Below are positions 58,815-64,000 of a DNA stretch of 64,000 nt, one piece after another (within the stretch, counting starts at the first letter, position 1; each line of letters opens with the position of its first letter). A program made the position numbers and the translations under genes. Under the pieces are notes generated by a model. It saw only the letters and a program-made list of their open reading frames with translations. It was not told where the DNA came from and did not search any database. The DNA is from Terrimonas rubra (lineage in GTDB: Bacteria; Bacteroidota; Bacteroidia; Chitinophagales; Chitinophagaceae), in assembly GCF_042686025.1 (NCBI RefSeq), contig NZ_JBHUOZ010000003.1, forward strand, positions 744,001-808,000, given 5' to 3'.

Positions 58815-59068
58815 GTTTGTTTGCTTAAATTTATTACTGTGTATGTTTAACCTTACGTTTTTGCCCCTGGGCCTTAGATCTTCAATTTTGCTTCTTTCTA
58901 CTTCAGTCCATGACCTTCACGCTCAACCATATGTCTTCAATCCTACATCTTAATACCTAAGTTAAAAATCCCTCTTTTCGGGGATAGTTCCTGCCTTGGT
59001 TTCTGACGATTTTTACAATGTGATAAATACAACCTATTTGTTCACTTTGTAAAATTTAATCTGTCATC

Positions 59069-60085
59069 ATGAAACGTAATGTATTCATTGGTTTGGGTAT
59101 AATGATCCTGGCTACCGCAGCCTCCTGTTCAAAAAAAGATAAAATAACGGTACCCGAAAAGCTACCTGCTCTCTTTATTGCCGGTAGTTTCAGGCATGCT
59201 GATGGTGATGAAAGAGGTGGGTTGTGGAAAGATAGCACCGGCCTGGTAAAAGAGGGGTCTCCTTATTCCTATTTCAGTGATGTATTTATTGAAGGAAAGG
59301 ATGTATATGTTTGCGGAGGTGCGGAGATGGAGGGTATTTCATATTGGAAAAACGGGATACAGACCCGCCTGACCGATGGTACGTATGCCGCAGCCGCCAA
59401 TGCTATTTTTGTTAATAACGGCGATGTGTATGTTGCAGGTTATGAAAAAAATGCTGCAGGAAATTTTGTTGCCAAATACTGGAAAAACGGAACCCCCGTA
59501 TTGCTTACTGCCGATGCCTTTTATGGAGAAGCAGTAGATATTGTGGTACAGGGAGCCGATGTGTATGTGGCCGGAAAGAAAGAGGGTAAAATAGTATATT
59601 GGAAGAACGGGGAGCCTACACTGATCCACGATGCCAGTAATACCTTTGTTACTAAAATATTTGTTGACAAGACTGATGTATATATTGCCGGTAGTACTTT
59701 TAACGGATCGGGAATAAAAACTGCTGTATACTGGAAAAACGGAACGATAGTGACCGTGACTGACGGCACTAACAGTTCGCAGTTGATGGATATTGCCGTG
59801 CACAACGGAGATGTATATGTCTCCGGTTCTGAATCACAGTCGGGCCGGAGTTTTGCGAAATTCTGGAAGAATGGGAAAGCGGTAACACTTTCAGATGCAA
59901 GCTCTTCCAACGGTTATGCTGCGGGCATTGCTGTGTGGGGCCAGCATGTATTTGTTGTTTTTACGGAAACGACAGCGGCTTCTGAAAATATAGTAAGGTA
60001 CTGGCATAACGGGAAGATGATGAAGGTGAGTGATAAAAAAATATCTTCTTACGGGTATGCTTTGGGCTTTCAGTTGCCGGATTAA
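59069..60085 (+). CDS. Lipoprotein with beta-propeller-like YWKNG repeats
   Basis: The 338-residue protein has a lipoprotein signal (ATAASC, C20) and six or seven repeats of about 45-50 residues. Each contains a DVYVAG-type strand and a YWKNG turn (ISYWKNGIQTRL, AKYWKNGTPVLL, IVYWKNGEPTLI, AVYWKNGTIVTV, AKFWKNGKAVTL). The pattern fits a WD40/Kelch-like beta-propeller at the membrane surface. Binding partners are unknown and no catalytic residues were recognised. Monocistronic, 166 bp before the next gene. Confidence 0.75.
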   Translation: MKRNVFIGLGIMILATAASCSKKDKITVPEKLPALFIAGSFRHADGDERGGLWKDSTGLVKEGSPYSYFSDVFIEGKDVYVCGGAEMEGISYWKNGIQTRLTDGTYAAAANAIFVNNGDVYVAGYEKNAAGNFVAKYWKNGTPVLLTADAFYGEAVDIVVQGADVYVAGKKEGKIVYWKNGEPTLIHDASNTFVTKIFVDKTDVYIAGSTFNGSGIKTAVYWKNGTIVTVTDGTNSSQLMDIAVHNGDVYVSGSESQSGRSFAKFWKNGKAVTLSDASSSNGYAAGIAVWGQHVFVVFTETTAASENIVRYWHNGKMMKVSDKKISSYGYALGFQLPD

Positions 60086-60250
60086 CGGAGTTTTGACGGA
60101 TAGACCATAAGTGACTGTAAGACAGTTTAAACCAGATTTCTGTGTAGTTTTGTTACCGGTATTTTAACGTAAATGGGTATAAATATTGTGGTGTTGGTAA
60201 AACAAAACCGGGTATTTACCGTTTGTAAAACTGGTTACAAAATAATTAAT

Positions 60251-60964
60251 ATGAAAAAACTTTTGCTGGTACTCCTGCTGGGGTTTGTAACACTGCCGGG
60301 ATTTTCGCAGTTGAAGAGTTATACGCTGAGTGTGCATGGTGATACCCTGAACCGGGTGGATGCCAAAGGGTTGAAACAAGGTCCCTGGATCATAAAAGTA
60401 GAGAACCTGCGCGGCGAAAGGGGCTACGAAGAAGAAGGGTATTTTCAGGATGATGTCAAACAAGGAACCTGGAAGCGTTTTTCGCTGGAGAATGGCGTGA
60501 AGATAGCCGAGGAGAATTATAAATGGGGTAAGCTGCACGGCAAATCAAAATACTATACCTATAACGGAGGCCTGGTTCGTGAGGAAAGCTGGCGGGCTAT
60601 GGACCCGGGTAAAAAGTTTGATACGGTGGCCCTGTATGATGTAAATGATCCTGGTAAAGAGATCAACCGTATTGTCGTAAAAAACGAAGGCCTGGCAGTG
60701 AAACACGGTAAATGGGTGTATTATGACCCCGTTGAAGGTGTAGTGGTAGAAACAGAGACCTATGCCTTAAATAAGCTGGTGAATGCGGATGGCTCCGTTA
60801 CAGGCGAGGATGAGATAAAACCCATTGGTCTTACCAAATACACACCCACAGTAGACAGCCTTGGTAAAAAGAATGTAGCCAAACCCCAGGCGATCATGGA
60901 TTTTGAAAAAAAGAATGCCGGTAAGAAAAAAGTGAAAGTGAGGGACGGATCTACCGGTATGTAA
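60251..60964 (+). CDS. Secreted MORN-variant (YwqK-like) repeat protein
   Basis: The ATG at 60251 (MKKLLLVLLLGFVTLPGF) starts a signal peptide; the longer frame from 60173 has no coding character. The 237 residues include repeats GLKQGPWIIKVENLRGERG, DDVKQGTWKRFSLENG, WGKLHGKSKYYTYNGG and EGLAVKHGKWVYYDPVEG, which are MORN/YwqK-type. A basic linker precedes a KKKVKVRDG tail. The role is unknown; the architecture is like the first part of the protein at 34032-34982 but without a TonB-like domain. Confidence 0.75.
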   Translation: MKKLLLVLLLGFVTLPGFSQLKSYTLSVHGDTLNRVDAKGLKQGPWIIKVENLRGERGYEEEGYFQDDVKQGTWKRFSLENGVKIAEENYKWGKLHGKSKYYTYNGGLVREESWRAMDPGKKFDTVALYDVNDPGKEINRIVVKNEGLAVKHGKWVYYDPVEGVVVETETYALNKLVNADGSVTGEDEIKPIGLTKYTPTVDSLGKKNVAKPQAIMDFEKKNAGKKKVKVRDGSTGM

Positions 60965-60981
60965 GGATATAAAACAGTATG

Positions 60982-61018
60982 AAAAAGGGATGAAGTGGTT
61001 AGCTTCATCCCTTTTTTT
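60982..61018. terminator. Bidirectional terminator
   Basis: A 9-bp stem GGGATGAAG with CTTCATCCC (60987-60995 with 61003-61011), extended by A and T runs on both sides, lies between convergent genes. Confidence 0.9.
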
Positions 61019-61838
61019 ATTTTGTATTTGCTTTAAAATAATTACTGAAAAATAATAACTGGTATTGTACTGCATTGCGCCAGTAATCCCAGTCATGTTT
61101 TCCCGGCCTTTCAATGTATTCGTGCGGTATTTTTAACTCCAGCATTTTTTTGTGCAGGTTGCTGTTGATCTTGTAGAAAAAATCTTCTGTGCCGCAATCG
61201 ATGATCATGGCCGAGCCGGTGTTTGTATATTTATCGATCATGTCAATAACCGAATAATCTTTCCAGTATTTATTGTTGGTATTATTGGTACTGTCACCGA
61301 TCCTTTTTTCAATATCAAATTTATAACCGGTGGATTTAAGATCGACCCCGCCACTCATGCTGCCACAGGCGCCAAAGAGGTTGCTGTTGCGCAGGCCTAA
61401 AAACAGTCCGCCATGGCCACCCATACTCAAGCCGGTAATGGCCCGGTATTGTTTTTCTTTTTTTGTTTTATAGGTACTGTCAATTACAGGGATCACCTCT
61501 TTAATGATATGGGTTTCGTAACGGATGTTTTTATCAACAGGGCTGTCAAAATACCAGCTGCTAAAGCCGCCATCGGGACAAACGATCATTAACTGGTATT
61601 CGTTAGCATGTTGTTGCAATGCAGGTACTCTTTTTATCCAGTTGGCATAATTACCGCTATAACCATGCAGCAGGTAGACCACCGGCCAGCGTTCATTGGC
61701 TTTACCATTATCGGGTGTAATAACCACGCAGTTGATATCTTTATGCATGGCTTTGCTGTGAATGGTAAGCGTATCTACTTTAGCCTGACCGGCGAGGGCC
61801 AGTAGAACTATACAAAGGGTCAGTACTGATTTTTTCAT
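61017..61838 (-). CDS. Secreted alpha/beta-hydrolase esterase (esterase D/CE1-like)
   Basis: The 273-residue protein has a signal peptide (to AGQA), WPVVYLLHGYSGNYANWIK (oxyanion loop), the nucleophile elbow GLSMGGHGG, an aspartate in DCGTEDFF and the histidine in GKHDWDYW. That is the esterase D/feruloyl esterase (CE1-like) pattern. It hydrolyses short acyl or aromatic esters in the periplasm. A plant cell-wall ester would fit the pectin cluster, but the gene is 39 kb away, so this is only a possibility. Confidence 0.85.
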   Translation of the reverse strand: MKKSVLTLCIVLLALAGQAKVDTLTIHSKAMHKDINCVVITPDNGKANERWPVVYLLHGYSGNYANWIKRVPALQQHANEYQLMIVCPDGGFSSWYFDSPVDKNIRYETHIIKEVIPVIDSTYKTKKEKQYRAITGLSMGGHGGLFLGLRNSNLFGACGSMSGGVDLKSTGYKFDIEKRIGDSTNNTNNKYWKDYSVIDMIDKYTNTGSAMIIDCGTEDFFYKINSNLHKKMLELKIPHEYIERPGKHDWDYWRNAVQYQLLFFSNYFKANTK

Positions 61839-61918
61839 GGGCTTAAAGGTACTATAAACGGGATAGTTTTTATCATTGCCATGCAGGATTAGTATGTATG
61901 TTTTGTTAATCTGCCTGG

Positions 61919-63049
61919 TTAGGGCGTTTCCTGTTTTTTAGCAAAGAAAGGCTGGTAACGATAATAGCCGGTATAAAAACATACAAGTGCTAAAAGCTGG
62001 GCAAAGCCGGTCATTAATAACCTTTGTGAGGATAAGCTAAAAAATACAAATACGATCCAGATGCCGAAGAGCAGGCCAAAATAGTTTTCCAGCTTTTGCT
62101 GTTCCGTATATAATAATCCATGTATCAGTAGCAGGAAACAGGGGCCGAAAATAACCAGCCAGGTATAATCCATTACCTGGCCCTGGTGGATGGCTACACT
62201 TTTTAACGCCCATATTTCCGGTAATAATAAAACAGTATATACGGCCAGGAGAGATAGCAATAGTTTATGAACAGGGAAGGGCATGTTGCGTAAAAAGCTT
62301 AAACCGCTTTCAATAAACTCATGTAGTTTATACACAATAACGCCATGCCCGATCAATGCAGAGATATAGATAAGCCATAGTATTCGCTGTTCATATACAT
62401 CGGCTTCCAGGCGGGATAAACCGTATAAACAAAAAAAAGAGATCAGTTTGATGGTAAGCAAGGCAGTGAAAATATGTTGCGTACAAAATTTTAATAAAAA
62501 CCCCGTCAGGTTATCAGGCAATAAACGAATGAACTTTTGGGTGAAGCTGTTATTGTGATGGCTGCCGGTTTTATATAAAACCTGTACACAGGCCATGGCC
62601 GAAAACATCCACAGTAAAAGCCCTGTTACAAAAATGCCTGCTGTTGCTAATAAATGACCGTGGTATATACCCATGCCTGCTACAAATAAAAAATAAACGG
62701 TAGCCGGTAATAACAGGATGGCCTGCTGGTATAACATAACAGCCAGCCGTTGCCCGTAGGGCAGGGTGTTCAGGGCTTGTAAAAACAGGTAAGATGTTTT
62801 GGTAATAGTACTATAGAAAAACTGAAATACTTTTAATGCATATACGAGCCACACGAGCATAGCGATAATAAAGAACATACCCGATGTGAGAATGCTTTTC
62901 ATTAACGCTGTGTGGAATAACAATGCATCGACAAAAGAGGGTTGCGTACCAAAGAAAAGAAAAAACAGGAACAGGAAGAAGCCAGCATATTCCCTGTAAA
63001 AAGGACCGGTAACGGAACGCCGTAGTATTTGAATAATATCAGTCAGCAT
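61919..63049 (-). CDS. Membrane component of a putative ABC transporter
   Basis: The ATG at 63049 (MLTDIIQILRR) is preferred over a TTG at 63064. The 376 residues have about ten transmembrane helices (AGFFLFLFFLFFGTQP, ILTSGMFFIIAMLVWLVYALKVF, LTIKLISFFCLYGL and more). The start overlaps the end of the ATPase gene by 11 bp, so the pair is coupled and probably forms one transporter. The helix content resembles ABC-2 type exporter membrane subunits, but no signature was recognised, so the cargo is unknown. Confidence 0.65.
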   Translation of the reverse strand: MLTDIIQILRRSVTGPFYREYAGFFLFLFFLFFGTQPSFVDALLFHTALMKSILTSGMFFIIAMLVWLVYALKVFQFFYSTITKTSYLFLQALNTLPYGQRLAVMLYQQAILLLPATVYFLFVAGMGIYHGHLLATAGIFVTGLLLWMFSAMACVQVLYKTGSHHNNSFTQKFIRLLPDNLTGFLLKFCTQHIFTALLTIKLISFFCLYGLSRLEADVYEQRILWLIYISALIGHGVIVYKLHEFIESGLSFLRNMPFPVHKLLLSLLAVYTVLLLPEIWALKSVAIHQGQVMDYTWLVIFGPCFLLLIHGLLYTEQQKLENYFGLLFGIWIVFVFFSLSSQRLLMTGFAQLLALVCFYTGYYRYQPFFAKKQETP

Positions 63050-63689
63050 GGGTGTTGTTAACAATGGTCAGTTCATGGTCGATGATCCTGTATACTTCCG
63101 TAAAAGCAATATTGTTTGCTTCAATATCGTGATGGGAAGTAAGGATAAATGAAATGTTTTTTTGCTGACAGGTGTTTACGATCAGCTGCTCCAAAGCCTT
63201 TTGTGATGCGTGGTCCAGCGTGGTAAAAGGTTCATCCAGTAATATCCATTGCGGTTTGCCGATAAAGGCCAGCAATAAAGAAAGCTTCTTTAGCATACCG
63301 CTGGAATAACTGCCCGTGGGATTATGAATAAAATCGCCTATTTGTAAAATATCCCGTATCAAGGAGATCTGTAATGCATCGCCTTCCTTTACAGAACGGG
63401 TAAAATTAACCAGTTCCTGCCCGGTGATAAAGGGCGGGAACTGTGGTTCGGCAGGCGCATAATTGATCTGTTTGCGGAATGCAACAGGTTGTTTTTGTAT
63501 GGAAATAGCATTGTTGATGCGGATATCTCCGGAAAAAGGTAATAAACCCGACAGTATTTTTAATAGTGTTGATTTGCCGCTGCCATTGGAGCCCTGCAGC
63601 CAATACATGCCGTGAGAAAGGCTCCAGTGGGGGATATTGAGCACGGCAGTACCGTTAAATGACTTGTTTACAGCTATTAATTCTAACAT
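63039..63689 (-). CDS. ABC transporter ATP-binding protein
   Basis: The ATG at 63689 (MLELIAVNKSFNGTAVLNI) is used; the longer frame adds 25 unlikely residues. The 216 residues have Walker A GSNGSGKSTLLK, the Q-loop around FRKQINYAPAEPQFPP, the signature YSSGMLKKLSLLLAFI (SSGM in place of LSGGQ), Walker B WILLDEPFTTLD and the H-loop ILTSHHD. The degenerate signature fits CcmA-like or ABC-2 exporter ATPases. It is coupled to the membrane protein encoded downstream. A TAACTTTA -7-like box lies at 63696-63703, implying a nearly leaderless mRNA. Confidence 0.88.
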   Translation of the reverse strand: MLELIAVNKSFNGTAVLNIPHWSLSHGMYWLQGSNGSGKSTLLKILSGLLPFSGDIRINNAISIQKQPVAFRKQINYAPAEPQFPPFITGQELVNFTRSVKEGDALQISLIRDILQIGDFIHNPTGSYSSGMLKKLSLLLAFIGKPQWILLDEPFTTLDHASQKALEQLIVNTCQQKNISFILTSHHDIEANNIAFTEVYRIIDHELTIVNNTHAD

Positions 63690-63744
63690 ATTTGCTAAAG
63701 TTAAGCGGAGATAGCGTAAAATTTTTTCAAAAATAACTTTATGA

Positions 63745-63775
63745 TTTGGCTGTTTCAAAAACATCGATATATTTG
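63745..63775 (+). promoter_or_regulatory. Strong Bacteroidota-type promoter of the DUF3276 gene
   Basis: TTTG at 63745-63748 and TATATTTG at 63768-63775 are spaced by 19 bp, the best -33/-7 match in the window. It gives a leader of about 36 nt before the GTG at 63818. Confidence 0.8.
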
Positions 63776-63817
63776 TGGACTAAGCCAAGTCATTCTTTAA
63801 CTGATAAAACTAACAAC

Positions 63818-64000
63818 GTGGCGTACGAGAATAACGACAAGAAATTAGAAAGTATCTACAGTAAGCGCATTCGTGCAGGAAAAAGAAGAACCTACTTTTT
63901 TGATGTAAGAGCTACCCGCGGTAATGATTACTACCTGACGATTACCGAAAGTCGCAAACGTTTTGATGATAACGGTTATGACCGTCACAAAGTATTCTTG
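63818..64000 (+). CDS. Pur-alpha-like DUF3276 nucleic-acid-binding protein (3' partial)
   Basis: The frame from GTG at 63818 runs to the window edge and gives MAYENNDKKLESIYSKRIR, then AGKRRTYFFDVRATRGNDYY and LTITESRKRFDDNGYDRHKV. This is the conserved N-terminal part of the Bacteroidota DUF3276/Pur-alpha-like family, single- or double-stranded nucleic-acid-binding proteins of the PUR fold. Only 61 codons are in the window; the family is usually about 110-130 residues. It has a strong near-consensus promoter, which fits a highly expressed small DNA- or RNA-binding protein. Confidence 0.88.
   Translation, partial: MAYENNDKKLESIYSKRIRAGKRRTYFFDVRATRGNDYYLTITESRKRFDDNGYDRHKVFL

Overview
The window looks like chromosomal DNA of a Bacteroidota bacterium, most likely of the Chitinophagaceae group. 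This is inferred from type IX secretion sorting tails, a secreted pectin-degrading enzyme set, a HYC_CC_PP-type metal protein, a Pur-alpha-like DUF3276 protein, TAnnTTTG promoter boxes and start sites without Shine-Dalgarno sequences. No tRNA, rRNA, insertion sequence, CRISPR array, phage gene or replication origin was recognised.

Layout. 1-3676: two large secreted, probably type IX exported, surface proteins, convergent around a shared terminator. 3933-7949: three genes (HAD phosphatase, SDR reductase, UbiA-type prenyltransferase) resembling the polyprenyl-phosphate pentose donor pathway, next to a large membrane glycosyltransferase-like protein. 7968-21938: eight minus-strand genes for breaking down rhamnogalacturonan I: GH28, acetylesterase, GH106, GH105, CE12, PL11, an unassigned six-hairpin glycosidase-like lipoprotein and a PL1-like lyase. 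No SusC/SusD pair or regulator is present in the window. 22069-36909: mostly housekeeping and unlinked genes (queA, a giant TraB-domain protein, fused peptide ABC ATPase, AMP nucleosidase, a subclass B1 metallo-beta-lactamase, 3-hydroxybutyryl-CoA dehydrogenase, Mrp ATPase). 37139-46939: PaiB-like protein, a non-canonical SDR, kynureninase, pyrF, sucC, purine nucleoside phosphorylase, a putative porin. 47010-53244: a heavy-metal (probably copper) handling locus built on CxxC proteins, with its own AraC/HMA regulator and a TonB-dependent receptor that carries CxxC in its plug. 53300-64000: a membrane protein, an ECF sigma/anti-sigma pair, a DUF6249-like protein apparently driven by the same promoter as the sigma operon, carA, aroQ, lipoproteins, an esterase, an ABC transporter and the start of a Pur-alpha-like gene.

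The most striking non-coding signal is a set of degenerate heptamer and octamer tandem repeats that keep strict register over up to about 140 bp. They fill most of the longer intergenic gaps and often butt exactly against start or stop codons. Two further dispersed elements were found: a structured hairpin element flanked by AGCGG boxes (two copies whose stems covary) and a roughly 70-bp element centred on TTGCGTCGCAC (three copies, two of them followed by the same octamer repeat).

In function, the pectin cluster would deacetylate (CE12, acetylesterase), cut (PL11, PL1-like, GH28) and trim (GH105, GH106) rhamnogalacturonan. The metal locus would sense and shuttle thiol-bound metal across the envelope. 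The sigma/anti-sigma pair would control itself and the divergent DUF6249-like gene.
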